This document shows, piece by piece, positions 9,097-16,906 of a stretch of 64,000 bases of DNA. This stretch comes from Pseudoalteromonas xiamenensis. Its GTDB lineage: Bacteria > Pseudomonadota > Gammaproteobacteria > Enterobacterales > Alteromonadaceae. How positions within the stretch are numbered: the stretch's first letter is position 1; every line of letters starts with the position of its first letter. The notes under the pieces are model-generated. The model saw only the letters and a program-made list of their open reading frames with translations, searched no databases and was not told the DNA's origin. The position numbers were made by a program, and so were the translations under genes. The stretch lies in contig NZ_CP099917.1 in the NCBI RefSeq assembly GCF_030994125.1, positions 2,648,501 through 2,712,500 of the forward strand, read 5' to 3'.

Positions 9097-9603
9097 ATGG
9101 ATAAGACGATTGCCGGACAAATCATGGATTTTTTGACTGGGATTGGTGTGCCATTCGAACTGACAACGATTGAGCAAAACACATTTTTACCTGGGCTGCA
9201 TTTGCACTTTGGCGTGCTTCAGATAGATCTCGAAAAATTAGAATTTCCAGGCGACATCCTGCATGAAGCAGGTCACATCGCAATATGTGAGCCGAAAGCG
9301 CGTCCCTTTTTACAAGGAGATGTCTTTAAAAATGGTTTGTTAAATGGCCGACAAGCCCAACATATGCATGGTGAGGAAATGGCGGCAACAGCATGGGCCG
9401 TTGCAGCGGTCACGCATTTAGGGTTGCCGCTTGACTTAGTCTTTCATGAGAAGGGTTATCGAGGGTGGAGCAAAAACCTAATCGATGCCTTTTCCGACGG
9501 AGGAGGTTTTGGTTTTCCCTTGCTCGGTGCATGGGAAATGACTCATCCTGAGAAGGGGTATCCACATATGCAAAAATGGATAAGAGATATTTCATGGCTG
9601 TAG
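9097..9603 (+). CDS. Small HEAGH-motif protein, possible zinc metallohydrolase
   Basis: 168-residue cytoplasmic protein (no signal peptide) that I do not recognise as a named family. The stretch ILHEAGHIA contains HEAGH at residues 56-60, the HExxH zinc signature of zincins. An acidic pair in HGEEMAATAW at 93-94 is a candidate third ligand, as in gluzincins. A Gly-rich DGGGFGFPLLGAW follows. Whether it cleaves peptides is unknown. AAAGGA lies ten bases upstream of the ATG. It follows the SHOCT-like gene by 68 bp on the same strand. Confidence 0.62.
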   Translation: MDKTIAGQIMDFLTGIGVPFELTTIEQNTFLPGLHLHFGVLQIDLEKLEFPGDILHEAGHIAICEPKARPFLQGDVFKNGLLNGRQAQHMHGEEMAATAWAVAAVTHLGLPLDLVFHEKGYRGWSKNLIDAFSDGGGFGFPLLGAWEMTHPEKGYPHMQKWIRDISWL

Positions 9604-9746
9604 TGTGATTACTTAACTCAACAGGCTCTAACATTGCAGTTAGATTGGAGGCACTCGGTTATCCCTGAATTTCAGTCATTGCATCTGGCCACATCATTGA
9701 ATAGACCTAATGCGTACGTGAATGGGTGTCCTAGTCTCAAAGTTAT

Positions 9747-9771
9747 GGGGGCGTGCAACAACGGTGCCCCC
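9747..9771. repeat. G/C-rich inverted repeat
   Basis: GGGGGC and GCCCCC flank a 13-base centre between two convergent genes (ends at 9603 and 9781). It could act as a weak bidirectional terminator; there is only a short T-rich stretch on the plus side. Confidence 0.45.
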
Positions 9772-9780
9772 AAATTCTTT

Positions 9781-10089
9781 TCAAAGTTGAGCTAAAAATT
9801 GCTTTGCTTCGTCACGTGACAGGCAGGCTGCCATTGGTTTATGTCGTAGATTTTTCGCCTTGGTTGTTTTAGGTGTTCCTTGATGTGTGTTGTTTGCTGT
9901 AATGATAGCTACTCGACACTCCACTTCATCCCCATGCTCTTTGTAACTTAATTCCACACGGTCTGCTTTCATAATTAAGTTTTTGTATGGAAACCCTTCG
10001 TCAGTATCAATATGTTCTTGCGCCATCGTTGATGCTGCCAATGACGGAAAAGCGAAGCTAAGTAAACTAATTAATAGAATGTTTTTCAT
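9781..10089 (-). CDS. Small secreted protein, unknown
   Basis: 102-residue protein with a clear signal peptide (MKNILLISLLSFAFPSLA, cleavage near residue 20). The mature part is about 80 residues, basic at the C-terminal side, with two cysteines (in VECRV and AACLS) that could form one disulfide in the periplasm. No family recognised. The start at 10089 has GGAGAG just upstream; an in-frame start at 10152 would bury the signal peptide. It is divergent from a LysR gene 97 bp away, so that regulator may control it. Confidence 0.62.
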   Translation of the reverse strand: MKNILLISLLSFAFPSLAASTMAQEHIDTDEGFPYKNLIMKADRVELSYKEHGDEVECRVAIITANNTHQGTPKTTKAKNLRHKPMAACLSRDEAKQFLAQL

Positions 10090-10186
10090 TTTGTCTCTCC
10101 AGAGTCGTGAACTTTCGAGAGTTAGTATTGTTCGGTTGCGCTTTGCTGACAAACGAGTAATATTTACTCATAGTTAAGAAAAACTA

Positions 10187-11077
10187 ATGTATTGTATGAA
10201 GCTTCCTCCACTTAAAAGTCTGCTTTATTTTAAATATGTTGCCGAACTCGGCAGCTTGAAAGCGGCTGCTGAGCAGCTCTATGTGACGCAGGCTGCGGTT
10301 AGCCAGCAGATCAAATTGCTCGAAGAGCATTTAGATTGCTTGTTGTTTGAGCGTAAGATTCGTCAAGTTGTACTTACGTCCTCTGGGCAGCAGCTTTTGC
10401 CCTATGTCCTAACCGGTATGAATAGTTTGGCAAAAGGCGTACAAGCACTCAGACAAGACCCTAGGCCGGATACCTTAAATTTGTCGGTGCTTGGCTCGTT
10501 TGCTCACTGCTGGCTATTACCTCGTTTAAGTGACTTTCAAAAACAGCACCCCGATATCAAAATCCGTTTGGAACCCAGTGACAAGCTCACTAATTTTGAC
10601 GAAGGTGAAACGGATATTGGGATCCGATTTGGTGAAGGTCATTATCCTAATTTACACACAGAACTGCTTGCTGCGGATAGTATTTTACTGGCCTGTAAGC
10701 CGGGACTAATTGATAAAAGCAAACCCATTCGAGCGCAAATTCTGGCGCAAAAGCTGATTATGGACATTTGTCCAGATGCTGAACGTGCTTGGCAGTGTTT
10801 CTTCGATTTACATGACATTGAAAAGCATGAAGCACCAGAGTTCTTGTCCATCGATAATGCGGCAATTGTTGTTCAAGCGGCGCAAGCTGGACAAGGGATT
10901 GCGATGGTCCGAAGACGACTAATCGAGCCGCAGTTGGCACTCGGCCAACTTGAAGCGGTTACGGATTTTGAAATGGACTGTTTGTTTAAATACTTTATCG
11001 CCGCGCCTGAAAATCATTTTCGATGGCAAAAAGTCGTCCATTTTTGCCGTTGGATTAAAGCCCAAATGGGCGCATAG
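10187..11077 (+). CDS. LysR-family transcriptional regulator, GcvA-like subgroup
   Basis: 296-residue LysR regulator. The N-terminal winged helix contains SLKAAAEQLYVTQAAVSQQIKLLEEHL. The effector domain begins near residue 95 and has the DIGIRFGEG stretch seen in GcvA/AmpR-type members. Ligand and targets cannot be read from sequence. It is divergent from the small secreted protein at 9781-10089, the default candidate target. The start could also be the ATG at 10196; neither has a strong ribosome site. Confidence 0.88.
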   Translation: MYCMKLPPLKSLLYFKYVAELGSLKAAAEQLYVTQAAVSQQIKLLEEHLDCLLFERKIRQVVLTSSGQQLLPYVLTGMNSLAKGVQALRQDPRPDTLNLSVLGSFAHCWLLPRLSDFQKQHPDIKIRLEPSDKLTNFDEGETDIGIRFGEGHYPNLHTELLAADSILLACKPGLIDKSKPIRAQILAQKLIMDICPDAERAWQCFFDLHDIEKHEAPEFLSIDNAAIVVQAAQAGQGIAMVRRRLIEPQLALGQLEAVTDFEMDCLFKYFIAAPENHFRWQKVVHFCRWIKAQMGA

Positions 11078-11094
11078 CGCCCACAGGGTATATG

Positions 11095-12126
11095 TTAGAG
11101 TAAATCGGTAAGTAGTATACCAACGCCAATCCGCTCGATGTCGGCGTTATAGTCAATCATACTCTCACCATAGCCGTTGAAATATTGAACGTAGCCACGT
11201 AATTTCCCCCAAGCTGGAAATGACCAATCAAGTTGGATTGCGCCACGGTTGTCGTTGTTTAAGTTGTTTCTCAACATAAAGCTGAATTCATGTTCTTCGT
11301 AGCGATAAGCACCGGAAAACTCGAAGTAACCCATGTACTTGTGAATATCAGGATTGTCGTCGCCTTTTGCATCAAGCGAGTCTTCTTTGCTGTCTTCTGG
11401 AATGCGATACCAAGGCTTTAGGCTGAATACAAAACCACGATTTTCCCAAATGAAGTTGGCGTAAACCCGATTCCAAGAACGTGAATTAGGCTGGCTGCGG
11501 CCGTTGGATTGATGAGAGATACCCAGTGCAAAGGCCATTTCATCGCCCCACAAAACATGGTCATCATCTAAAAAGTTGATCCAAAAAAGTTCGGGCTCGT
11601 AATTGGTTTCTCGAAATGGTGAGGAAATTTCTTTGTTATAAAACTGCCAAAAGGACTGCAAGGTAAAACCCATAAAAATGGCTTGGTCTTTGTCCGAGAA
11701 ACCAGTGTAAATTGGGACTTTTAGTGACAGTTGATACTTTACTTCTAAATGGTCAAGCGGTTCGCCTTCGTCAGTCAATTCGGAAAAGCCATCAAACGGT
11801 CGACTATTCGGATGAGAAACATAAGAAACGGGTAAAATATAGTTACGTTGATGTGGCGTTAATACGTTGCGGTTCTTTGCGCCAACGCTTTCACGAGCAA
11901 CACGTTTATCAAGTTGGCTAACGTTCTTGGCGGCATCCATTTGTGAACAAAACGCTCTCAGTTCACCAACCGTACGATTTTTATCACCAGCAAGCACCTC
12001 ATTTAACACGCATTGTTTAATCAGATCAATTTCATCTGGTTCTTGTTGTGTTTCCGTAGCGGCGAGTGTGTAGCTTGAAGCGAAGAGTGTGGCTAGCGAC
12101 GAAAATACCCACGTTGTGATACGCAT
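11095..12126 (-). CDS. pldA: Outer-membrane phospholipase A (OMPLA)
   Basis: Calcium-dependent outer-membrane phospholipase A1 that removes phospholipids from the outer leaflet. The 343-residue product has a signal peptide ending near residue 22, an about 70-residue N-terminal extension rich in Lys and Asp, and a 12-strand barrel. Catalytic residues are seen in GISHQSNGRSQ and RSWNR: His205, Ser207 and Asn219, the same +2/+14 spacing as His142, Ser144 and Asn156 of E. coli PldA. It is convergent with the LysR gene, only 17 bp from its end. Confidence 0.92.
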   Translation of the reverse strand: MRITTWVFSSLATLFASSYTLAATETQQEPDEIDLIKQCVLNEVLAGDKNRTVGELRAFCSQMDAAKNVSQLDKRVARESVGAKNRNVLTPHQRNYILPVSYVSHPNSRPFDGFSELTDEGEPLDHLEVKYQLSLKVPIYTGFSDKDQAIFMGFTLQSFWQFYNKEISSPFRETNYEPELFWINFLDDDHVLWGDEMAFALGISHQSNGRSQPNSRSWNRVYANFIWENRGFVFSLKPWYRIPEDSKEDSLDAKGDDNPDIHKYMGYFEFSGAYRYEEHEFSFMLRNNLNNDNRGAIQLDWSFPAWGKLRGYVQYFNGYGESMIDYNADIERIGVGILLTDLL

Positions 12127-12305
12127 GAAAGAGATCCCTTTAATTTTTATAGGGAAAGTATACGCATAACGTATGAAGTTTTCCTGAATTTCTCATCCCA
12201 AGCAGTTTATAACAAAAAAAGCGTCGATTTTATGTGCAGGAGTGACAAAACCAGTACGCAGAACAAGAGAACATGGAAGTGCTAGCCGGACAGTGAGGTC
12301 TTGGT

Positions 12306-12330
12306 AAAAAGGCTGGCGGCATGTGCCGCC
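12306..12330 (-). terminator. Terminator at the end of the lysine operon
   Basis: On the minus strand, stem GGCGGC / GCCGCC with an ACAT loop, then AGCC and five T. It lies 70 bp after the stop of the last operon gene and before pldA. The rest of the 273-bp gap 12127-12399 shows nothing else I can support. Confidence 0.6.
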
Positions 12331-12399
12331 TCACCTTGTAAGTAGTCCATTTTCAATAACTTCAATGAAAGTGGATACTTACTCTCACGCAATAATCGT

Positions 12400-13521
12400 T
12401 TACAGCTCAAAATAATGAGTAAAAAATTTATAAAGTTCAGTACCTTGGTTTACGCTTGCAGAAGCAAAGTGAAGAATCGGAATTGCATCAACCTTTAAAG
12501 TAATGTCATGAAGCGGTTGTTCACTTAAGTACTGCTCCATACGTAGGATCTTAGCGATAGTGGTCCCTGCTGGGATTGGCTCGCCGAGCGGGGCGGTGTA
12601 TTCCACCATGCCACCCATTGGGGCGTAGAAAGCCAAGTAGTCTTTTAAATAACATGCGTAACGAGCCATTCGAGTCGGCTGATACTCATTAGAATCAATT
12701 ACCTTTTTGTGATTCAAATAACTTAATATGCTTTTGGCGTCTTGTTTGGCTTCTTCGAGATCAATCGTCTCTTGTGAGCCAAGTTCAACCGTAAATGCTT
12801 CTACCATGATTGGGAATTCACGATTTCGTTGTGCGAGCGCTTGAGATAATTGCCACCACGGACAGAAGCTTGCTTCATCCATCGCGCCACCAAATCCTTC
12901 AGGGATAAGGAGGACATTTTGAATATCAAAATAACGGGCACTTTCTTTGGCGTACATCGGACAATAAAGGTGTTTTGCCGAAATGGGACCGGTATGAAGG
13001 TCCAACACTAAGTCAGCTTGGTGAGCCAGTGCTTGCAGATTGAGTGCGATCCGCTTGCCCGTGGTGAGACGATAAGCATCGCCATCGAGTAAAGCATGGG
13101 TTTGCTCTAACAACGTTGATTTAAACGCCGCTTTTAATGCACCGTCATCAAGCGTCTGATGGGTTTCAACAAATGCAGGAATTAAATCGGTGTGATCATG
13201 GTACATTCGATTCCAATTTGTGCCCGTAATCGGATCGAAGCGACCAAGCGTAAATTCCCCTGATTTTTGATTACAGCCAATCGGGTTGGCGTAAGGAACC
13301 AGCGTAATATCGCCATTCAATGGGATGTGCTTTAGCAGTTCAAGCAATTGGTAAATCACCGCATTGCCCTGTACCTCGGCACCGTGCATGTTGGCTTGAA
13401 TATAGACCGATGGGCCAGCCCCTGAGCCTTTGAGCCGATACACGGGAATGGTCAGTGGAAGACCATTGGCTATTTCACCGACTTGGATGTTTTCTTGAAT
13501 AATCGAATTCAACATGCGCAC
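12400..13521 (-). CDS. AstE/aspartoacylase-family zinc deacylase, possible DAP-pathway desuccinylase
   Basis: 373-residue member of the succinylglutamate desuccinylase/aspartoacylase family (M14-like fold), which removes acyl groups from amino acids. Zinc ligands fit NMHGAE (His46, Glu49) and LDLHTGP (His176). Substrate-type residues appear in FDPITGTNWNR, and a late VEAFTVELG could supply the catalytic Glu. It is the last gene of the riboswitch-controlled lysine operon. I infer that it removes the succinyl group added by DapD, a job normally done by the unrelated M20 enzyme DapE. Start is GTG at 13521 or ATG at 13515, 1 or 7 bases after the preceding stop. Confidence 0.8.
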   Translation of the reverse strand: MRMLNSIIQENIQVGEIANGLPLTIPVYRLKGSGAGPSVYIQANMHGAEVQGNAVIYQLLELLKHIPLNGDITLVPYANPIGCNQKSGEFTLGRFDPITGTNWNRMYHDHTDLIPAFVETHQTLDDGALKAAFKSTLLEQTHALLDGDAYRLTTGKRIALNLQALAHQADLVLDLHTGPISAKHLYCPMYAKESARYFDIQNVLLIPEGFGGAMDEASFCPWWQLSQALAQRNREFPIMVEAFTVELGSQETIDLEEAKQDAKSILSYLNHKKVIDSNEYQPTRMARYACYLKDYLAFYAPMGGMVEYTAPLGEPIPAGTTIAKILRMEQYLSEQPLHDITLKVDAIPILHFASASVNQGTELYKFFTHYFEL

Positions 13522-13522
13522 G

Positions 13523-14728
13523 TTATCTCAAATAATAAAGGGCAGACTCGGCCTGACGAACACATTGCACCTTTCCTTGCTGAATCACATATTCAGCAGG
13601 TAACTCATGGCAAAGGAAGTAAGGCATGCTTTCGGTAAAACCATAGGCACCACATTGGCTGAAAACAAGCCAATCGGTTTCGTCTGTACTTTCAGGAAGT
13701 GTATGGCTTCCAAGGCTATCCAGTGCAGTACAAAGTGGGCCATGAATGGCGAATTGGGCGAACGGTGTATCATCTTGACGAAGTCGTTCGCACGGAAATG
13801 CCTGTCCCGTCACTGCCGGGCGCAGTAAATGATTTACACCGCCAGAGACGATGAGTTGCTTTATGCCGTAATTGGTTTTTTGCTCGACGACAGGATTGGC
13901 GTAGTAACCACATTCACCAACAGCATAGCGGCCCAACTCCATCCATAATTCTTTGACACCAACTGCGCGTTTTATGTCATCAAGAGCAGTTAAGAGTACT
14001 TGCCAATCAAGGTGTTCAGCGTCAGGAGAGTATGGGATCCCCAGTCCTCCGCCCAAATCAAGCACGTCGAGTTGCATGCCTAAACGGTGGGACAATTGTT
14101 GCAATGGCGTCACCATTGCTTGCCAAAGTGAAGCGAGTTTATCCGTCGAGAGCATATTGCCCCATTGAAAAATATGGAGACCCACAAAATTCAAGTGAGG
14201 GTAGTCTTTAAGGTTCAAATGTTGCCACTCTTCAACACCCAAGCCAAAAGGAGTGAGCGTATCCCCGCCAAGCGGATTTTTATCTCCTTCAGGCCAGCGT
14301 AACTGAACACGCAGTAAAACACGTAAGTTCACATGGTGATCAAGAGCTGCTTCTTGTAACCAGAGCACTTGATTGATACTTTCAGCAACAAACGTGGTCA
14401 CACCACGTTTAAGAAAGTGTTGGATTTGGCGTTTTGATTTAGCCGGTCCCGTGTTGAGTACGCGAGTCGCGTCGACACCTTGCGCAAGGACTTGCTCTAG
14501 CTCACCACTGCTTGCAACGTCAAAATCAAATCCTGCTTGGTCGAGACATTTGATGATTTCAGACAGAGGATTCGCTTTCACGGCATACCATAGCTTAACG
14601 ATGTCTTGTTTCGTCAGCAATTGGAGATGCTGGCTCAGCTTATCTAAATCATAAACAAAAAAGGGTGTTTCTTGTTCATGGCACAGAGAGACTAAAGTTT
14701 CGCGAACAGGCGCACTCAAGAACGTCAT
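13523..14728 (-). CDS. lysA: Fold-type III PLP decarboxylase, LysA-like but divergent
   Basis: 401-residue alanine-racemase-fold decarboxylase. Lys51 in WYAVKANP binds PLP. GGGLGIPY near 226-233 holds the phosphate, ELGR 264-267 replaces the EPGR of LysA, and GPLCTALD has the catalytic Cys333. The conserved HxGSQ-type loop reads HIFQWGN, as in TabA/BtrK-like decarboxylases rather than standard LysA. The likely reaction is decarboxylation of diaminopimelate or a succinylated precursor to give lysine. Its start overlaps the dapD stop by one base (TAATG), so translation is coupled. Whether it accepts meso-DAP is not decided by sequence. Confidence 0.78.
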   Translation of the reverse strand: MTFLSAPVRETLVSLCHEQETPFFVYDLDKLSQHLQLLTKQDIVKLWYAVKANPLSEIIKCLDQAGFDFDVASSGELEQVLAQGVDATRVLNTGPAKSKRQIQHFLKRGVTTFVAESINQVLWLQEAALDHHVNLRVLLRVQLRWPEGDKNPLGGDTLTPFGLGVEEWQHLNLKDYPHLNFVGLHIFQWGNMLSTDKLASLWQAMVTPLQQLSHRLGMQLDVLDLGGGLGIPYSPDAEHLDWQVLLTALDDIKRAVGVKELWMELGRYAVGECGYYANPVVEQKTNYGIKQLIVSGGVNHLLRPAVTGQAFPCERLRQDDTPFAQFAIHGPLCTALDSLGSHTLPESTDETDWLVFSQCGAYGFTESMPYFLCHELPAEYVIQQGKVQCVRQAESALYYLR

Positions 14729-15468
14729 TAACGCAGCACCTCTTCAAGTAACAACGACGCATCAGATTGTTCGTCGCGGTATTTAACAATAAGTGCGCAG
14801 GACATGCTAAGCCCTTGGGCTTGGCCCCACTCGCTTGATGCGGGACGCGAGCCAGGGATCACTATCGCGTTTTCAGGGATCGCTTCGCCTTTATCTAACA
14901 TGCGTTCATTTACACAGTCGTAAACGGGAATGGAGGCTGATAAACGTACGCCAGGCGCGAGTACTGCATTTTTCTTCACGACCACACCTTCGACTAATAC
15001 ACAGCCTGCACCGATGAAAGCGCCATCTTCCACCACCACTGGGCTTGCCCCCACAGGCTCCAAGACACCACCGACTTGCACCGCAGCGCTAAGATGAACA
15101 TTCTTACCAATTTGCGCACATGACCCCACCAAGGCATGACTATCAACCATGGTGCCAGAATCCACATAGGCACCGATGTTGATGTAGGCTGGTGGCATGA
15201 TGATGGTGCCCGATGCGACGTATGCACCACGACGTACACTGCTTCCACCGGGGACCATACGTACACCTTGCTCACTAGCGAAGCCACGCGGTGCTAAATT
15301 ATCTTTATCAACAAAACCACCCGGATATTCTGTGTTTACGCCATGACGAAATGCTTCAAGAATGCCTTGTTTAACTTCGACGTTTGCGTGCCATTGACCA
15401 TTTGCATCTTGAGTTGCTGCACGTACTTTGCCTTGTTCTAAATCGTTTAATAAATCTAACCAGCTCAT
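14728..15468 (-). CDS. dapD: Tetrahydrodipicolinate N-succinyltransferase, short form
   Basis: DapD transfers succinate from succinyl-CoA to tetrahydrodipicolinate in lysine/DAP synthesis. Left-handed beta-helix hexapeptide repeats are clear (YINIGAYVDSGTMVDSHA, GSCAQIGKNVHL, GGVLEPVGA). At 246 residues it is shorter than the E. coli enzyme (274); alignment by eye shows that the first about 35-40 residues of the N-terminal helical domain are missing, while the body is intact. Many gammaproteobacteria have their main dapD beside glnD, so this may be a second copy. Nine bases separate it from dapA. Confidence 0.88.
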   Translation of the reverse strand: MSWLDLLNDLEQGKVRAATQDANGQWHANVEVKQGILEAFRHGVNTEYPGGFVDKDNLAPRGFASEQGVRMVPGGSSVRRGAYVASGTIIMPPAYINIGAYVDSGTMVDSHALVGSCAQIGKNVHLSAAVQVGGVLEPVGASPVVVEDGAFIGAGCVLVEGVVVKKNAVLAPGVRLSASIPVYDCVNERMLDKGEAIPENAIVIPGSRPASSEWGQAQGLSMSCALIVKYRDEQSDASLLLEEVLR

Positions 15469-15477
15469 GTTACTACC

Positions 15478-16362
15478 TTAATTCCAAGCTAAAATCGTAT
15501 CGTTTGCAGCACTGAGGGCTACGGTGTTATTCAGTTCTAAATGAGTCAACGGTGGACGCAAATTCGGGGTACCTAAACGCCCTTGTTGATGCATAAGCAC
15601 TTTGACGGGTACAGGGCTTGCAACTTCAAAAAGGCTATGTACGGCATCTGTCCATGTGGTGAATAAGTTCGGGAATGTGCCTGCAAGTGAACGACGCACG
15701 AACTCGGCGGTTTGCTGCGGCCACGCATTGGAAGCCACGCTCACTAATCCAGCAGCGCCAGCTTGGGCGAAATAAGGGATAAGTCCATCGTCGCCACTGT
15801 ACACGGCCACGTTTGGCGCCGCTTTTCGAAAGGCTTCAAATTTACTGATATCACCAGAGGCTTCTTTCAATGCCCAAAGATTATCGTGGTGTTGGAGGTT
15901 AGAAAGCACTTGCGGCGCAATGGCAACCGCACTTCGGCCAGGCACGTTGTATAACATGCAAGGCAGGGATGTGGCTCTTAATAACGCATCAAACCAGTGA
16001 GTCTGACCCACAACACCAGGCTTTGCGTAGAGTGGGGTACCAAGTAAAAACGCGTGAATTGGCAAGTCATTGCAATACGAAACCCAATCTAATTGAGTCT
16101 GTAAATTTATTCCGCCAACGGCAACCATAAGAGGCACGGTGGGCGATAAATCACACACAAATTCTACAATACGTTTTTGTTCATCAAGCGTAAGCGCGAG
16201 CCCTTCGCCGGTGGAACCAAGGAGTAAAATGCCGTTATTGGCCTCGACTTGCTCTTCGACCAGCCGTGCTAACGTATCGAAATCAACGTTATTTTGCGTG
16301 TCAAAAGGCGTAACTAGAGCCGTCCATAACGGAAAGTCTGATAAGTTGAATGATGTTTTCAT
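15478..16362 (-). CDS. dapA: 4-hydroxy-tetrahydrodipicolinate synthase
   Basis: DapA condenses aspartate semialdehyde with pyruvate, the first step of the DAP/lysine branch. 294 residues form a (beta/alpha)8 barrel. Lys166 in LKEASGD forms the Schiff base, Tyr138 and Arg143 lie in LYNVPGRSA, and GSTGEG is at 49-54. The sequence is noticeably divergent from E. coli DapA but keeps all these residues. It is the first gene of a four-gene operon behind a lysine riboswitch. The ATG is preceded by GGTAGAG in a possible hairpin, so translation may also be controlled. Confidence 0.9.
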   Translation of the reverse strand: MKTSFNLSDFPLWTALVTPFDTQNNVDFDTLARLVEEQVEANNGILLLGSTGEGLALTLDEQKRIVEFVCDLSPTVPLMVAVGGINLQTQLDWVSYCNDLPIHAFLLGTPLYAKPGVVGQTHWFDALLRATSLPCMLYNVPGRSAVAIAPQVLSNLQHHDNLWALKEASGDISKFEAFRKAAPNVAVYSGDDGLIPYFAQAGAAGLVSVASNAWPQQTAEFVRRSLAGTFPNLFTTWTDAVHSLFEVASPVPVKVLMHQQGRLGTPNLRPPLTHLELNNTVALSAANDTILAWN

Positions 16363-16367
16363 CTCTA

Positions 16368-16416
16368 CCGAACTTAAAAGTGTTCGGTGTATTGGCAGGA
16401 TCCAAGACTCCGAACA
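16368..16416 (-). promoter_or_regulatory. Mutually exclusive hairpins before the dapA start
   Basis: On the minus-strand transcript three segments occur in order: TGTTCGG (16416-16410), CCGAACA (16387-16381) and GTTCGG (16373-16368). The middle one can pair with either of the others. Pairing with the last one closes a hairpin that ends five bases before the dapA ATG and would hide the ribosome site; pairing with the first would free it. This is a plausible translational switch downstream of the lysine aptamer, inferred from complementarity only. Confidence 0.5.
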
Positions 16417-16443
16417 GATTAAAATTCGAAGAGCAATGGACTT

Positions 16444-16484
16444 AAAAAAATAGACACATCTGGCCTAATAATTTCAAGACCAGA
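16444..16484 (-). terminator. Terminator-like hairpin after the lysine aptamer
   Basis: On the minus strand TCTGGTCT and AGGCCAGA form an eight-base stem (one G-U) around a ten-base loop. TGTGTCTA and a run of seven T follow. The upstream arm overlaps the 3' strand of the aptamer P1 helix, so the two structures compete. Confidence 0.6.
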
Positions 16485-16653
16485 AGCTCTCCACCAAAAC
16501 CAAAATTGGTGACAGACGTTGGGATTCAGCCCAAACGTCCGAAATACGCAGTAGCAAAACACACATACTTCTCGGCGTTATTTCCCCTCGCTGACGTTCA
16601 ATGGGGTTTGCTCCCCTCCAGTCAACTACCTGAATAACGCTCCTCTTCCAGCC
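16478..16653 (-). ncRNA. Lysine riboswitch (L box) aptamer
   Basis: The minus-strand sequence has the conserved lysine aptamer landmarks in the right order. These are P1 5' strand then AGAGGAGCG, AACGCCGAGAAG, GGGCTGAATCCC, CTGTCACC with a CACCAA/TTGGTG helix, and GGAGAGCTTC closing P1. The GCCGAG, GCTGAATCCC and TGTCACC segments are close to the E. coli lysC element. P1 pairs GGCTGGAAG (16653-16645) with CTTCTGGTC (16486-16478), with several G-U pairs. It lies 115 bp before dapA and fills much of the 544-bp gene-free stretch 16363-16906. Beyond it I see only a TTGACA at 16769-16774 (minus strand) without a well-placed -10. Confidence 0.88.
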
Positions 16654-16906
16654 CATAATATCGACCATTTTTTTAGGAAAAATGGTTCGACATATCTAGA
16701 TTGTGAATCAACGTTCACACCTAGCAAAAATCGGGTGAGGCGGCATTGAAACATTTTAGCCGTCTAGGTGTCAAGCGTATATTTTTAACTTAATAGCAAG
16801 AATGGAGTGATTTGGTGATGGTTGAGGGAAGCGCAAAAAACAGCACGTTGATATGCTGCATTTTGCGTTAAAGTGAATTTAAATGATGCTAAAAGTCGTT
16901 AAAATT

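Noticed and set aside
13523..16362. Full tabtoxin-type biosynthetic cluster
   Set aside because: Although the decarboxylase and DapD resemble TabA/TabB, no beta-lactam synthetase, ligase or transporter genes are present, and the lysine riboswitch points to lysine supply.
16717..16771. ACACCTAG ... CTAGGTGT inverted pair upstream of the lysine riboswitch
   Set aside because: Arms are eight bases and 39 bases apart without other support; chance or a weak operator cannot be told apart.
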